A DNA stretch of 64,000 nt from contig NZ_NPKP01000002.1 of NCBI RefSeq assembly GCF_008329585.1, forward strand, positions 806,001 through 870,000, given 5' to 3'. Source of the DNA: Mycolicibacterium sp. P9-22 (GTDB taxonomy: Bacteria > Actinomycetota > Actinomycetes > Mycobacteriales > Mycobacteriaceae). The translations under genes were made by a program, and so were the position numbers. Under the pieces are notes generated by a model. It saw nothing but the letters and a program-made list of their open reading frames with translations, was not told where the DNA came from and searched no databases. This document shows, one piece after another, positions 27,326 through 37,418 of this stretch (the first letter of the stretch is position 1; every line of letters starts with the position of its first letter).

Positions 27326-28632
27326 TGGCTGGCCTCGGCGGCCGCGCGCGCCGCCGGCGGTAGGGCCGCGGCGATCCGGTCGAAGGCTTCATCGTCGAGA
27401 GCGGTCGAGACGAACCAGGTTTCGAAGGCACTGCACGGCGGATAGACGCCGGCGTCCAGCAGCGCATGGAAGAACGCGGGGTAGCGCCAGGTCTCGGTGG
27501 CCTTGGCGGTGGCGAAGTTCGTCGGCTCGCTGTCCCCGAAGAACACCGTCAGGAAGTTGCCGGCGCGCGACACCCGGTGCGCCACGGAGGCCTCGGTGAG
27601 GGCGCCGGTGATCAGCGCGCCGAGCCGGTCGGCGTTGGCGTCCAGGGCGGCGTACACGGTGTCGTCGGCGGCGCGCAGTGTGGCCAGTCCGGCCGCCATG
27701 GCCACCGGATTCCCCGACAGCGTGCCCGCCTGATACACCGGGCCGAGCGGAGCGAGTTTCTCCATCACCTCGGCACGGCCACCGAACGCCGCGGCAGGCA
27801 GTCCGCCGCTCATCACCTTGCCGAAGGTGAACAGGTCGGCGTCGACGGGATCCAGGCCGTACCAACCGGATCGGCTGACCCGGAAGCCGGTCATCACCTC
27901 GTCCATGATCAGCAGCGCCCCGTGCTCGGCGGTGATCCGGCGCAGCGCCGCGTTGTAGCCCGGCAGCGGTGCCACGGTGCCCATGTTGCCCGGGCTGGCC
28001 TCGGTGATGACACACGCGATGTCTTCGCCGAACGCCGCGAAGGTTTCGGTGACGGCGGCGACGTCGTTGTAGGGCAGCACGATGGTGTCGGCGGCGGCCG
28101 CGCCGGTCACTCCCGGTGAGGACGGCAGGCCCAGGGTGGCCACCCCGGAACCGGCGTCGGCGAGCAGGGCATCGCTGTGACCGTGATAGCAGCCGGAGAA
28201 CTTGATGATCTTGGGGCGCCCGGTGAAACCGCGCGCCAACCGGATGGCGCTCATGGTGGCCTCGGTGCCCGAGTTGACGAACCGGATGCGCTCGACCGGC
28301 GCGACGCGATCGATGATCTCGCGGGCGAGCTCGGTCTCCGCCGGCGTCGGCGCCCCGAAGGACAGTCCGTCGGCCGCGACGCGTTGCACGGCCTCGACAA
28401 CGTCGGGGTGGGCATGGCCGAGGATCATCGGGCCCCAGGAGCACACCAGGTCCACGTAGCGGTTGCCGTCGGCGTCGGTCAACCAGTAGCCGCCCGCCGA
28501 GGTGATGAAGCGTGGGGTGCCGCCGACGGCGCTGAAGGCCCGCACCGGCGAGTTCACCCCGCCGGGGATCACCGCTGACGCCTCGGCGAACAACTTCGCG
28601 GATGCCGAAACGGATGAACCGGTACTGCGCAT
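27322..28632 (-). CDS. hemL: Glutamate-1-semialdehyde 2,1-aminomutase HemL
   Basis: 436 residues, class III aminotransferase fold. It converts glutamate-1-semialdehyde to 5-aminolevulinate with PLP. Signature pieces: [24 protein letters not shown], and the PLP lysine in [21 protein letters not shown] at 28632 aligns with the family start; another ATG at 28653 is possible. It heads the operon running into cytochrome c maturation, linking heme supply with cytochrome assembly; the other hem genes are at 33817-38758. Confidence 0.95.
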   Translation of the reverse strand: MRSTGSSVSASAKLFAEASAVIPGGVNSPVRAFSAVGGTPRFITSAGGYWLTDADGNRYVDLVCSWGPMILGHAHPDVVEAVQRVAADGLSFGAPTPAETELAREIIDRVAPVERIRFVNSGTEATMSAIRLARGFTGRPKIIKFSGCYHGHSDALLADAGSGVATLGLPSSPGVTGAAAADTIVLPYNDVAAVTETFAAFGEDIACVITEASPGNMGTVAPLPGYNAALRRITAEHGALLIMDEVMTGFRVSRSGWYGLDPVDADLFTFGKVMSGGLPAAAFGGRAEVMEKLAPLGPVYQAGTLSGNPVAMAAGLATLRAADDTVYAALDANADRLGALITGALTEASVAHRVSRAGNFLTVFFGDSEPTNFATAKATETWRYPAFFHALLDAGVYPPCSAFETWFVSTALDDEAFDRIAAALPPAARAAAEASQ

Positions 28633-28666
28633 GACCCCCAGTGTTCCAGTCATTGCCAACTCAGCA

Positions 28667-28681
28667 ACTACAGGGTGTAGT
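28667..28681. promoter_or_regulatory. Palindrome ACTACA-GGG-TGTAGT between divergent hemL and the nitroreductase gene
   Basis: Exact 6-base inverted arms in the 112-base intergenic space; position suits an operator for hemL. No regulator is known to bind it. Confidence 0.4.
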
Positions 28682-28732
28682 GGAACGCGCTCCTCGCGCC
28701 AAAATGCCTGACCACCGGCCGCCGCAGCGCCT

Positions 28733-28738
28733 TAGAAT
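28733..28738 (+). promoter_or_regulatory. Predicted -10 box (TAGAAT), leaderless
   Basis: TAGAAT ends 6 bases before the ATG at 28745, predicting transcription start at the start codon. Confidence 0.5.
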
Positions 28739-28744
28739 CCGGGC

Positions 28745-29128
28745 ATGCTGTTCGCGCGCCGACGTGCCGAGTTCAACCGCAGGTATGTCAATCCGGTGGT
28801 GGAGCCACTGGCCGGGTACGTGCCGCTGTGGTCGGCCGTCGACCACGTCGGCCGCAAGTCCGGCAAGCAGTACCGCACACCGGTCACGGCGTTCCCGACC
28901 ACCGATGGGGTCGCGGTGCTGTTGCCCTACGGCGCCGATACCGACTGGGTGCGCAACCTGCAGACTTCCGGGTCCGGGCGGGTACAGATCGACGGCCGCA
29001 GCCTCCTCGTGGCGGAGCCCCGGGTGGTCCCGCTGGGTGAGGCCCTGAGCGTCGTGAAGGGGCCCTGGCGACACGTGTTGCGCATCGCCCCGGTCGAATC
29101 CGCGTTGTTGCTCACGCGCTCCAGCTGA
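28745..29128 (+). CDS. F420-type nitroreductase/quinone reductase-family (DUF385) protein (Rv0523c type)
   Basis: 127 residues, split beta-barrel. The sequence VDHVGRKSGKQYRTPVTAFP and LPYGADTDWVRNLQTSG are family hallmarks of deazaflavin-dependent nitroreductases (Ddn/FQR group). Reaction unknown. The 3' end overlaps the convergent PPOX-like gene by 17 bases. Confidence 0.84.
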   Translation: MLFARRRAEFNRRYVNPVVEPLAGYVPLWSAVDHVGRKSGKQYRTPVTAFPTTDGVAVLLPYGADTDWVRNLQTSGSGRVQIDGRSLLVAEPRVVPLGEALSVVKGPWRHVLRIAPVESALLLTRSS

Positions 29129-29591
29129 GCACCTCACCGGTCGCCGCCGTCATCACCGTGCCGGGCTGCACGCGCAGCCGGTACGGCGCCAGCCGCAGTA
29201 CGGCGAAAGCGGGCGAGGTCGGCGAGTCCCAGCCCGGGATGATGTTCGGGTTGTAACCCAACGGTTCTGGGGCGTTGACGAACTTGTCCCACAAGGTCTT
29301 TCGGGTGTCGTCATCGGTGTACCACTCGACGAGGCAGTCCGCGCTGCAGGTGTCGTGGCTGGGTGCCCAGTAGTTCACCGACATGAACGGGTGCACGGCC
29401 AGATGCTGCTGCTTGACCGGCGACGGCACGGTGGCCACCCAACCGAACAGGTCGGTTCCGTCCCACTCCCAGATCGGGTGCAGCACTCTGCTGCGCGGCT
29501 TGCTGTCGGCGTCGACGGTGGCCACCGAGGCCCACACGATGGAATGAGCCATCTCGACGAATGCGGGGGCGGTCCGTTCCAGCGTCGTCAC
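29112..29591 (-). CDS. Pyridoxamine 5'-phosphate oxidase-like protein
   Basis: 159 residues. The split-barrel pattern ASVATVDADSKPRSRVLHPIWEW and VHPFMSVNYWAP indicates the PPOX superfamily, a typical flavin or F420 binding fold. The insert DTCSADCLVEWYTDDDTRK is characteristic of a mycobacterial subgroup. Function unknown. Confidence 0.78.
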   Translation of the reverse strand: MTTLERTAPAFVEMAHSIVWASVATVDADSKPRSRVLHPIWEWDGTDLFGWVATVPSPVKQQHLAVHPFMSVNYWAPSHDTCSADCLVEWYTDDDTRKTLWDKFVNAPEPLGYNPNIIPGWDSPTSPAFAVLRLAPYRLRVQPGTVMTAATGEVLSWSA

Positions 29592-29600
29592 CCCGGCAGC

Positions 29601-29780
29601 CTATTCTTTGGAGTCCTCGTTGTAGATCGGTTTTCCGTCGTCGTCCAGCCAGTCACTGACCGCGGTGCCGGTGACCGTGCCGTCACTGCCGGGAAGCACC
29701 GACGTCGGGCGATTGTCTTCGTAGGCGCCGATCTCTTCCGGGGTTGCTTCGGATTCTGGATCGTTCTGCGTTTCGGACAT
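29601..29780 (-). CDS. Small acidic protein of unknown function
   Basis: 59 residues, strongly acidic and probably disordered (MSETQNDPESEATPEEIGAY ... DDDGKPIYNEDSKE). ATG at 29780 is preferred to an upstream in-frame start. It ends 9 bases before the PPOX-like gene start. No domain recognised. Confidence 0.6.
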   Translation of the reverse strand: MSETQNDPESEATPEEIGAYEDNRPTSVLPGSDGTVTGTAVSDWLDDDGKPIYNEDSKE

Positions 29781-29816
29781 GCTCACGGCTGCCCGAATAT
29801 GTGAGCCACCAAACAA

Positions 29817-30416
29817 TCAGGCCGATACCGACCGCAAAGCCGCAGGCAGGCTCGGCAGGAAGTGCCGGGTGGCGAATGCGCGCACGTCATCGGCGGTCTG
29901 CAAGGGCTGCACGCTGGGCAACAACAGCACCATGGCCGCGTAGCGCAGGATGGTGTCGGCCAGGTCGTTGACGGCCGGGGCGCCGATCCGCTCGGCGAAT
30001 CCGTCCGGGAAGATCACCAGTAACGCCGCGGCCATCCGTTCGACGGCCGCACCGTAATGCCGGTGCAGCATTTCCTGGGTCAGCGCCGGATCGTCGATGA
30101 TCATCTGATTGAGCACCCGGTGCCTGCGGAAGCGCATGATCGAGAGCGTGAACGCCTCGACGTAATAGTTCGATTGCGGCTCGGCGCGTTTGGCTTCGCT
30201 GAGTTCCCTGGCGATATCAGCGAACAACGCCACGTTCTCACGTTCGATGACCGCGCCGACCAATTCGTCGCGGTTGGCGAAGCGCCGGTAGATGGTGGTC
30301 CGGCTGACTCCGGCTCGCCGCGCGACATCGTCGAGGGCCACCTTGCGGAAGCCATGCCGCTCCAACTCGACGAGCGCCGCGTCGAGGATGGCTTCTCCTG
30401 CGTCAGCCCCTGGCAT
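29817..30416 (-). CDS. TetR-family transcriptional regulator
   Basis: 199 residues. N-terminal DNA-binding domain with the helix-turn-helix [22 protein letters not shown] and a C-terminal all-helical ligand domain. ATG at 30416 overlaps the MpaB-family gene by 14 bases, so the two are one transcript. Two GAACNNNGTT sites upstream of that operon (31282, 31301) are likely its operators. Confidence 0.87.
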   Translation of the reverse strand: MPGADAGEAILDAALVELERHGFRKVALDDVARRAGVSRTTIYRRFANRDELVGAVIERENVALFADIARELSEAKRAEPQSNYYVEAFTLSIMRFRRHRVLNQMIIDDPALTQEMLHRHYGAAVERMAAALLVIFPDGFAERIGAPAVNDLADTILRYAAMVLLLPSVQPLQTADDVRAFATRHFLPSLPAALRSVSA

Positions 30417-31278
30417 AACCGGCTTGGGCGAACTTGCTGTAGCGCACCGACATCGGCAAGCGGTCCCATGCCCAGTTGACGGGGCGTGACCGGCAGAACG
30501 CCGCGAACCGCTGATAGTTGCGTTCTTGGCGCTCGGTCCACGGCAGGCCCAGCAGATCGCGCGCCCGCGGCGGCAGCCCACCCGCGGTGAAGAACGCGGC
30601 GACCGGGTCGAAGACCTTCGCGACGATCTTCCAGGCCACCGGGTGCACACCCTTGGGACACGGGAATCCCTTGGTCACGTAGCCGACGCCGTACCTGGCC
30701 GACTTGTGCGGTACGGCGACCTCGTCGAGCATCCGGTCCCAGTACCGCAGGAACTCGGCGTAGGTGGCCGGCTGGGGGCGGTCGCTGACCCCGTAGCGGC
30801 GGTACCAGGTCTTGGACTCCAGGAAGATCTGTTCCTTCTCGGCGTCGCTGAGGCGCTTGACGAACGTGTCGGCGAAGTAGATGACCTGCTCGACGAAGGT
30901 GGCGTGCGCCCAGTAGTAGGTCTCCGGATCGAGGGCGTGGTAGCGCCCGGCCGGCGTACCGTCCGGGCCGGGCATATCGCCCTTGATGTCGTGGTGGAAG
31001 TCGCGCACCTGGGTGCCCGCGTTGTCCTCCTCGGAGCCGTACACCGTCTTGAAGATCGGCGGGATGGTGCGCTTGAGCCGCTCGGCGGTATCGGAGAAGA
31101 ACGTCGAGTGGTCCAGCACCCCCTGACCCAGCTCGGCCAACATGTTCTGCAGCACCGCGGGGCGCGGCCCGATGAGGTACATCCGGTTCTCACCGAAGTA
31201 TTTCCACACCAAGGAGTCGGGTCCCAGCGGCAGTGCGTCGTCGAGCGCCTCGGAGGCGTTCTCCGCGAGTTCGGTCAT
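30403..31278 (-). CDS. MpaB-family (DUF2236) oxygenase-like protein
   Basis: 291 residues. Hallmarks are [20 protein letters not shown] and the putative metal/heme histidines in [10 protein letters not shown] and [12 protein letters not shown]. The family includes MpaB and latex-clearing-protein relatives; the physiological substrate in mycobacteria is unknown. ATG at 31278 is chosen because an upstream alternative runs through the operator region. First gene of a two-gene operon with its TetR regulator. Confidence 0.82.
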   Translation of the reverse strand: MTELAENASEALDDALPLGPDSLVWKYFGENRMYLIGPRPAVLQNMLAELGQGVLDHSTFFSDTAERLKRTIPPIFKTVYGSEEDNAGTQVRDFHHDIKGDMPGPDGTPAGRYHALDPETYYWAHATFVEQVIYFADTFVKRLSDAEKEQIFLESKTWYRRYGVSDRPQPATYAEFLRYWDRMLDEVAVPHKSARYGVGYVTKGFPCPKGVHPVAWKIVAKVFDPVAAFFTAGGLPPRARDLLGLPWTERQERNYQRFAAFCRSRPVNWAWDRLPMSVRYSKFAQAGYARG

Positions 31279-31280
31279 GC

Positions 31281-31312
31281 GGAACAGTGTTACAGACTTT
31301 GAACTTTGTTCC
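31281..31312. promoter_or_regulatory. Paired GAACNNNGTT operator-like sites upstream of the MpaB-TetR operon
   Basis: GAACAGTGTT at 31282-31291 and GAACTTTGTT at 31301-31310 are each near-palindromes, 19 bases apart centre to centre (two helical turns), and the outer GGAACA/TGTTCC edges are also inverted. They begin 3 bases upstream of the MpaB-family start codon, a classic TetR autorepression position. Confidence 0.6.
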
Positions 31313-31350
31313 AACCGGGTGTGGTGTGGGTCATACTTCCGAGCGCCGGG

Positions 31351-32085
31351 CTATCCGGAGGCCACGTCGACCACGTCATCCCCGGTGCCGTCGGCGGCAC
31401 CGGACTTGGACGCGGCGAACTCGGCGGCCTGCTCGACCAGACCGTTCGCCACGTACATGTTGTGGGAGTTGCCGTCGCCACCGCCGGGGGCGCACACCGG
31501 ATCGGTCGGGATGCACAGGTCGAGCGTCTTACCGGTATATGCGGCGCCGACGGTGATGGGTGGCGCTCCGGTGTAGATCATCTGCAGGAAACCGCTCGAG
31601 GGCTTGCCGAACAAGGCCACCGCGGCGATGTGATCGGCCACCGAGGGATCCATCGGACCGGTCAGCCCCGGCGGCAGGACGAAACCTGCCGGCACCGCAT
31701 CGGCGGTGATGTAGGCGGCGACCGCCGCCCCCTGGGAGTATCCGCCGAGCACCACCTTGGTGTCCGGGCAGGCGGCCACCGTGGCGCGAATCCTGTTGCC
31801 GGCGTCCACCACACCGTCGGCGGCGGTGGCGAAGTCCAGTGAGGCGGGGTAGTTCACCGGATACACATCGACCGACTTTCCTGCGGACTTGGCGCGCAGC
31901 GCGTCCACGAAAGCCTGGCCTGTCCCGCCCACCCCGGGCGCCTCGAAAGTGCCTCGGGCGAACACCACCTGGATGTCCGGACAGGCCTGCGGCTCGGCCG
32001 CCGCCTGTCCCGCCACCGCCAGTGAACCGGCCGCCACACACGCCGCGGATGCCGCGGCCCCCAACCAACGATCAATCCTTGTCAT
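31351..32085 (-). CDS. Secreted cutinase-like serine esterase (2 of 2)
   Basis: 244 residues. Signal peptide about residues 1-31 ending AGQAAAEP. Catalytic serine in GGYSQGA, acid in CIPTDPVC, histidine in NSHNMY; first cysteine in ACPDIQVVF. It carries the same fold and motifs as the cutinase at 4273 but the mature sequence differs considerably, so the two are not a recent duplication. Extracellular lipid/polyester hydrolysis is expected; true substrate unknown. Confidence 0.9.
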   Translation of the reverse strand: MTRIDRWLGAAASAACVAAGSLAVAGQAAAEPQACPDIQVVFARGTFEAPGVGGTGQAFVDALRAKSAGKSVDVYPVNYPASLDFATAADGVVDAGNRIRATVAACPDTKVVLGGYSQGAAVAAYITADAVPAGFVLPPGLTGPMDPSVADHIAAVALFGKPSSGFLQMIYTGAPPITVGAAYTGKTLDLCIPTDPVCAPGGGDGNSHNMYVANGLVEQAAEFAASKSGAADGTGDDVVDVASG

Positions 32086-32154
32086 CGTTTCCGCCCAGAG
32101 CTCGTTCCCGACTCCGCGGTGACGCCGCTGCCCCCGCGACCAGCACGGCCGAGA

Positions 32155-32442
32155 CTACCCGCGAACCGGGCCGCCGAATCCATTCGAATTTGTGTTCTGC
32201 CCCACGGCCGGGCGGGAGCGGCGCAACCGCGCAAAGCCGAGCACCGCCAGCACCCCGGCCGCGGTGAGCAAGACCAGGGCCAGCACCAGCAGCGGCGGGT
32301 AATAGACCGTCGTCGACATCGTGGGCTGCCCGTCCATGATCGGCGGCACCTGCTCGGTGGAACCGGCAGCAAGCCAGCTCGCCACCGCACCGCCCAGCGC
32401 CATGGCGGCAATGACGAGTTGTACCAGCGCGGTGCGCCTCAC
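32155..32442 (-). CDS. Two-span membrane protein (Rv0514 type)
   Basis: 95 residues with two membrane helices (TALVQLVIAAMALGGAVASW and YPPLLVLALVLLTAAGVLAV). Function unknown. The GTG at 32442 overlaps the preceding stop as GTGA, placing it last in the small-membrane-protein run downstream of hemB. Confidence 0.72.
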   Translation of the reverse strand: MRRTALVQLVIAAMALGGAVASWLAAGSTEQVPPIMDGQPTMSTTVYYPPLLVLALVLLTAAGVLAVLGFARLRRSRPAVGQNTNSNGFGGPVRG

Positions 32443-32930
32443 GGTGTGGACTCCCCGACCAGTGATTCCAGGGCCGCGCGCAACGTGCGGTGCCTGCGCG
32501 CCCAGGCCTGTCCGGACCGGCCGTCGGTCAGCTTGACACCGATCCCGGTACGTCCACGGGGGATGCCGCTGAGCTCGCCGAAGGCGCGGTAGGACTGCCA
32601 TTTCTCGCTCTGGTGGCGCGTGGGTTCGGGATAGATCTTCACGATGTCGGCGATGGTGACGAATTCGGTGCCCTGTCGCAGCGTGGTGGGCGTCAACTCC
32701 ACCGAGGTGTGGATGCGGGCGGCCTTGATCTGGATCCAGAGGAAGCCACTGACCAGAATGGTGAAGGCCACGGGCACCCCGAACTGCACGCCCACCCCAC
32801 CGGACAGCTGGATGAACATCATCGCCGCCCCGGCCGCCGGACCCGCCAGCAACCACCACCAGGTGCCACCCGCCTCGCGGAACAACACCTGCTCGGTGGT
32901 CTCGGGCGCCGGCGGGATGCCGTCGGTCAT
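32439..32930 (-). CDS. DUF3093-like membrane protein (Rv0513 type)
   Basis: 163 residues: two membrane helices (GTWWWLLAGPAAGAAMMFIQ and FGVPVAFTILVSGFLW) then a soluble PH-like region (SVELTPTTLRQGTEFVTIAD). Function unknown. ATG at 32930 overlaps the previous stop by 4 bases. Confidence 0.7.
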   Translation of the reverse strand: MTDGIPPAPETTEQVLFREAGGTWWWLLAGPAAGAAMMFIQLSGGVGVQFGVPVAFTILVSGFLWIQIKAARIHTSVELTPTTLRQGTEFVTIADIVKIYPEPTRHQSEKWQSYRAFGELSGIPRGRTGIGVKLTDGRSGQAWARRHRTLRAALESLVGESTP

Positions 32931-33370
32931 TGCACCTCCAGGAACCAGTCCGACGCGGCCGGCCGCATGAACAGCGTCGCACCGATGGCCACCGGTACCA
33001 CCCCGAACAGGGCCAGCGGCGCGACGGCGAACGGCGCCAGCAGCGCGAGCACGAACACCAGCGCCACGAGCACCACCGACAGCCACACCATCGCCCGGCG
33101 GAACCGCAGATCCCCGGTGCGGGCGCGGCCGGCCAGGAAGCTCAGTACCAGACCGGTGATCAGCAACAGGGCGCTGATACCGCCGCGCATGATCACGATA
33201 TTGCGCACCTCGCTGTCGGACAGCTCGGTGGAGAAGGCGCTGCGCGGCGTGCCGATCGCGCTGCTCAATCCGAGTAGGCCACCGGCCAGCAACAGCACCG
33301 ACCCCGCCAGGACCAGCCAGAATGCGATGTTGACGATGGCCGGACGCGGCGCGGATGTGGGTTTGGTCAT
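32927..33370 (-). CDS. Four-span membrane protein
   Basis: 147 residues with four hydrophobic helices and the loop FSTELSDSEVRNIVIMRGG. No family recognised. It sits between two other membrane proteins downstream of hemB and overlaps its downstream neighbour by 4 bases. Confidence 0.68.
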   Translation of the reverse strand: MTKPTSAPRPAIVNIAFWLVLAGSVLLLAGGLLGLSSAIGTPRSAFSTELSDSEVRNIVIMRGGISALLLITGLVLSFLAGRARTGDLRFRRAMVWLSVVLVALVFVLALLAPFAVAPLALFGVVPVAIGATLFMRPAASDWFLEVQ

Positions 33371-33382
33371 ATCGGCGCCAGC

Positions 33383-33829
33383 CTATCGGGTGAGGTATTC
33401 GTGAGCGTCCTTGCGGTGCAACAGCACCGCGCCACCGAGAATCAGCACCGAACCGATGATGGTGCACGCCGCGAACCCGACCGCGGCGAACTCCGGCCGG
33501 TCCACGGTGAACAGGCTGGAGGCCGAATAGATCACCGCGGTCAGTCCGGCGGCGGTCAGCAGGGTGCGCGGCCACCGGTACCCCAGCCGCATCAGCACCG
33601 CGAAGGTCGCGACCACGGCGATGGTCACCACGACGAACAGACCGGACACGGCGTAGACGTAGGCACCGGCATCCGGCATGCGTGCGGTGGCCAGGTCGAT
33701 GAGATACCCGATCACCATCAGCGGCAGCGCCGCCATCCAGAGCCAAAAGCCCGTGTCGATGTCTTCGGGGCGGCTGTCGGTCGGCTCGCCGGGGTCGGCG
33801 GCGGGCGGTTCCTGGCTCACGCCAGCCAT
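33383..33829 (-). CDS. Four-span membrane protein downstream of hemB
   Basis: 148 residues; an acidic Pro-rich N terminus ([20 protein letters not shown]) then four membrane helices. Its start overlaps the hemB 3' end by 13 bases, so it is translationally linked to heme synthesis, though no function is known. Confidence 0.7.
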   Translation of the reverse strand: MAGVSQEPPAADPGEPTDSRPEDIDTGFWLWMAALPLMVIGYLIDLATARMPDAGAYVYAVSGLFVVVTIAVVATFAVLMRLGYRWPRTLLTAAGLTAVIYSASSLFTVDRPEFAAVGFAACTIIGSVLILGGAVLLHRKDAHEYLTR

Positions 33830-34788
33830 CCGGCGGCCTCGGCCGCCCAGTAGCTCAACACGATATCGGCGCCGGCGCGGCGGATGCTGACCAGCGACTC
33901 CAGCGCCGAAGCCCGCAGATCGATCCAGCCGTTGGCGGCGGCGGCGCTGATCATCGAGTACTCCCCCGAGATCTGATAGGCGGCCACCGGCACCGGCGAG
34001 ATGTCGGCGGCGGCGGCCACCACATCGAGATAACTCATCGCGGGTTTGACCATCACCATGTCGGCGCCCTCGTCGATGTCGAGCGCGATCTCGTGCACCG
34101 CCTCGCGGGCATTTCCCGGGTCCTGCTGGTAGGTGCGCCGGTCACCGGACAGGCTGGAGCCGACGGCTTCCCGGAACGGTCCGTAGAACGCCGAGGCGAA
34201 CTTCGCGGCGTAGGCCAGGATCGCCACATCCTCGTGTCCGGCCTCATCCAGACCGTCCCGGATGGCCGCCACCTGGCCGTCCATCATCCCGCTCGGGCCC
34301 ACCACATGCGCACCCGAATGAGCCTGGGCCACAGCAAGTTTCACGTATTGATCATTGGTGGCATCGTTGTCGACCCGGCCGTGTGCGTCCAGGACGCCGC
34401 AGTGCCCGTGGTCGGTGAACTCGTCGAGGCAGGTGTCGGCCATCAGCACGGTGGCATCACCGAGATCCTCGGCGAGATCGGCCAGGGCCACGTTCAGGAT
34501 GCCGTCCGGGTTCAGGCCGGCGCTCCCCACGGGATCCTTGTCCTCGTCGCGCGGCACACCGAACAGCATCAGCCCACCCACCCCGGCGGCCACCGCGTCC
34601 GCAGCGGCCCGGCGCAACGAATCCCGGGTGTGCTGAACGACTCCCGGCATCGAGGTGATGGGGCGTGGTTCGGCCAGTCCGTCGGCGACGAACATCGGCA
34701 GCACCAGATGTCGCGGCTCCAGCGAGGTCTGCGCCACCAACCGGCGCATCGCCGGCGTGGAACGAAGCCTGCGGGGGCGGACCCGCAT
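33817..34788 (-). CDS. hemB: Delta-aminolevulinic acid dehydratase HemB
   Basis: 323 residues, TIM barrel. Condenses two 5-aminolevulinates to porphobilinogen. Schiff-base lysines are in [13 protein letters not shown] and [12 protein letters not shown]. The metal site reads [13 protein letters not shown]: two of the three classical zinc cysteines are present and the middle one is aspartate. It is separated from hemD by 30 bases containing a dispersed repeat. Confidence 0.95.
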   Translation of the reverse strand: MRVRPRRLRSTPAMRRLVAQTSLEPRHLVLPMFVADGLAEPRPITSMPGVVQHTRDSLRRAAADAVAAGVGGLMLFGVPRDEDKDPVGSAGLNPDGILNVALADLAEDLGDATVLMADTCLDEFTDHGHCGVLDAHGRVDNDATNDQYVKLAVAQAHSGAHVVGPSGMMDGQVAAIRDGLDEAGHEDVAILAYAAKFASAFYGPFREAVGSSLSGDRRTYQQDPGNAREAVHEIALDIDEGADMVMVKPAMSYLDVVAAAADISPVPVAAYQISGEYSMISAAAANGWIDLRASALESLVSIRRAGADIVLSYWAAEAAGWLA

Positions 34789-34794
34789 CTAGCT

Positions 34795-34814
34795 CTCCCG
34801 TCGCTTCGCTCGCC
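34795..34814. repeat. Dispersed repeat between hemD and hemB
   Basis: CTCCCGTCGCTTCGCTCGCC followed by CCATTT fills nearly the whole 30-base gap between the hemD stop and hemB start, close enough to influence hemB translation. Confidence 0.6.
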
Positions 34815-34818
34815 CCAT

Positions 34819-36486
34819 TTACCGGCGGCGGCTCTTCTTGCGCGGCGGAGGCAGCGCACCCTCGGCACGCAGCCGTGCGGCGTGCTCGGCGAGCGCCTCG
34901 ACCAGCGGGCCCACCGCGGCGGTCTCCGGCTGCACATCGACGCGCAGACCGAATTCGACTGCGGTTTCGGCCGTCTTCGGGCCGATGCAGGCGACGATGG
35001 TGCGCGCATGCGGCTTACCGGCGATGCCGACCAGGTTGCGCACCGTCGAGCTCGAGGTGAAGCAGACCGCGTCGAACCCACCGGTCTTGATCATCTCGCG
35101 GGTCTGCGCCGGCGGCGGAGCGGCGCGCACGGTGCGGTAGGCGGTGACGTCCTCGATCTCCCAGCCGCGTTCACGCAGGCCCTCGGCCAGGGTCTCGGTG
35201 GCGATATCGGCACGCGGCAACAGCACCCGGTTCACCGGATCGAAAATCTCGTCGTAGTCCGGGAATTCGTCGAGCAGGCCGAGCGAGGACTGCTCGCCGG
35301 CGGGCACCAGCTCCGGGTTGATACCGAAGGCGCGGACCCGGTCCGCGGTGGCCTGACCGACACAGGCGATCTTCACTCCGGAGAACGCCCGTGCGTCCAG
35401 TCCGAACTCGTTGAACTTCTCCCATACCGCACGCACCGCGTTGGTGGACGTGAACACCACCCACTGGAACCGGCCGTCGACCAAACCCTTTACGGCCCTT
35501 TCCATCTGGGCCGGGCTGCGCGGCGGTTCGACGGCGATGGTGGGCACCTCGACCGGCAGCGCGCCATGGGTGACCAGGCGATCGCTCATCTCGCCGGCCT
35601 GATCCTTGGTGCGCGGCACCAGCACGGTCCAGCCGTACAGTGCGCGGCTCTCCCACCAGTTCAGCTTCGCGCGGTTGGCGACGGTCTTGCCGATCGTGAC
35701 CACCAGCGGCCCACCCAGCGGGCCCGGGGCGCCGCCGATGGACTCGGCCGCGGTCAGGATCGCCTTGTCTCCCAAGCCGACCAGCGTGGTCTCCACCGAA
35801 TGCTGCTGGCAGGTGGTGCCGTGCGCGGTGACGACGGCCGGGGTGTTCTCGGCCAGGCCGAACTCGACCAGGGTGCGCGCCGCATCGGCCAGATACGAGG
35901 CGGTGGCGTGCAGGATCAGCGGCCCGGGTGCGGCGGCCAGCGCGGCCCAATCCACGTTCGGGTCACGGACGTCGGCCACGGTGTGCGAGGAACCCAGCGG
36001 CAGACCGGCGTACGTCGGCACCGCGGTGGTGTCCGGCAGGCCGGGCACGATCTCGAAGTTCAGGTGGGTGCGGGCCAGGGTGTTGACCTCGGTGATGACC
36101 GCGTCGACCGACAGCGGGTCACCGGCCACCAGCCGGACCACGTCCACGCCGTGGCGGGCCTCGGCGGCCAGGGTCTTGGCGACCTCGGCCGGGTCGCCCA
36201 GCGCGGGACGCACGTCTGGGCCGCCGGGCAGCACAGCCGACTTCTCGCCACCGTCGGAATCCGAGGCGGGGGCTTCCGGCGCCGGCCCCGAGGTGGGCGG
36301 CAACTCCGAACCGACCAACGCCAGCACCGCTTCGGGCACGTCGGGGTCGGTGAACACCGTCGCGGCGTTGGCCAATACCGTCCGCGCACGAGTCGTCAGC
36401 AGGCCTGGATCGCCCGGGCCTGAGCCTACGAACGTGATACGGCCGGGCCGGATCTTTCGGCCCCGGCTACCTGCGTGCCCAGTCAT
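34819..36486 (-). CDS. hemD: Uroporphyrinogen-III methyltransferase / uroporphyrinogen-III synthase fusion
   Basis: 555 residues in two parts. Residues about 15-260 resemble SUMT (CobA): [20 protein letters not shown] is intact, but the usual GDPFVFGRGGEE motif is replaced by [14 protein letters not shown], so methyltransferase activity is doubtful. Residues about 265-530 form uroporphyrinogen-III synthase ([29 protein letters not shown]), which closes the tetrapyrrole ring. A Lys/Arg tail KKSRRR ends the protein. Starts within hemC by 4 bases. Confidence 0.92.
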   Translation of the reverse strand: MTGHAGSRGRKIRPGRITFVGSGPGDPGLLTTRARTVLANAATVFTDPDVPEAVLALVGSELPPTSGPAPEAPASDSDGGEKSAVLPGGPDVRPALGDPAEVAKTLAAEARHGVDVVRLVAGDPLSVDAVITEVNTLARTHLNFEIVPGLPDTTAVPTYAGLPLGSSHTVADVRDPNVDWAALAAAPGPLILHATASYLADAARTLVEFGLAENTPAVVTAHGTTCQQHSVETTLVGLGDKAILTAAESIGGAPGPLGGPLVVTIGKTVANRAKLNWWESRALYGWTVLVPRTKDQAGEMSDRLVTHGALPVEVPTIAVEPPRSPAQMERAVKGLVDGRFQWVVFTSTNAVRAVWEKFNEFGLDARAFSGVKIACVGQATADRVRAFGINPELVPAGEQSSLGLLDEFPDYDEIFDPVNRVLLPRADIATETLAEGLRERGWEIEDVTAYRTVRAAPPPAQTREMIKTGGFDAVCFTSSSTVRNLVGIAGKPHARTIVACIGPKTAETAVEFGLRVDVQPETAAVGPLVEALAEHAARLRAEGALPPPRKKSRRR

Positions 36487-37418
36487 CTGTCACTCCCAGC
36501 ATCTGCCAACACGTCGCGTGCACCCAGTTCGAACAGTTCCGCGGCCACCGAGAGCCCTAGCTCCCGTGCCCGTTCCGGAGTACCGATACCGGACGCACGG
36601 ATCACGTCGGATCCGTCCAGCGCCGCCACGCAGGCACGCAGCGACAGCTCTTCGAAGACGCGGCCGTCCTCATCGATGGACTCGACCACCTCAGCGATGG
36701 CACCCACCGGCGCGGAACAACCCGCCTCCAGTTCGGCGAGCAGGGCACGTTCAGCGGTGACCGCGGCGCGAGTGTCGGCGTCGTCCAACTCCGCCAGCAC
36801 CGCGACAAGCTCACTGTCACCGGCGCGACACTCCACTGCGAGAGCCCCCTGAGCCGGTGCCGGCAACATCTGCACCGGTTCGAGCGACTCGGTCACAGCG
36901 TCGAGCCGTCCGATGCGGGCGAGACCCGCCCGGGCGACGACGACACCGTCGAGATCACCGCTACTTACCCTGTTCAACCTGGTGTCTAGGTTGCCTCGTA
37001 GGGGGCGGATTTCCAAACCGAGACCCAGTGCTCTAAGCTGCGCGGCCCGCCGCGGGCTCGACGTGCCGATCGTGGAGCCGGCGGGCAACTCTCCGAGCAC
37101 CATGTTGTCCCTGGCCACCAGCGCGTCCCTGGCGTCCTCACGGGGCGGGATGGCCGCGATGTCGAACCGGGTATCCGGCGCGGTCGGCAAATCCTTGTAG
37201 GAGTGCACAGCCATGTCGACGACGCCGTCGGCGACGGCCTCGCGCAGGGCTGCGGTGAAGACACCGACGCCGATTTCGGCGATGGGCGCATTCGATTGGT
37301 CACCCGCCGTGGCGACGATGACCAATTCGGCGGGATGGCCGTTGGCGATCAGGGCATCACGGATGAAGCCAGCCTGAGTCGTCGCGAGCAGGCTGCCCCG
37401 GGTGCCGATCCGGATCAC
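36483..37418 (-). CDS. hemC: Hydroxymethylbilane synthase (porphobilinogen deaminase) HemC
   Basis: 311 residues. Builds the linear tetrapyrrole from four porphobilinogens. Motifs: [47 protein letters not shown], and the dipyrromethane-binding cysteine in [11 protein letters not shown]. Overlaps hemA and hemD by 4 bases each. Confidence 0.96.
   Translation of the reverse strand: MIRIGTRGSLLATTQAGFIRDALIANGHPAELVIVATAGDQSNAPIAEIGVGVFTAALREAVADGVVDMAVHSYKDLPTAPDTRFDIAAIPPREDARDALVARDNMVLGELPAGSTIGTSSPRRAAQLRALGLGLEIRPLRGNLDTRLNRVSSGDLDGVVVARAGLARIGRLDAVTESLEPVQMLPAPAQGALAVECRAGDSELVAVLAELDDADTRAAVTAERALLAELEAGCSAPVGAIAEVVESIDEDGRVFEELSLRACVAALDGSDVIRASGIGTPERARELGLSVAAELFELGARDVLADAGSDR

Noticed and set aside
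34093..36423. 776-codon plus-strand frame opposite hemB and hemD
   Set aside because: Antisense shadow; contains no recognisable motif and lies across well-supported heme genes.
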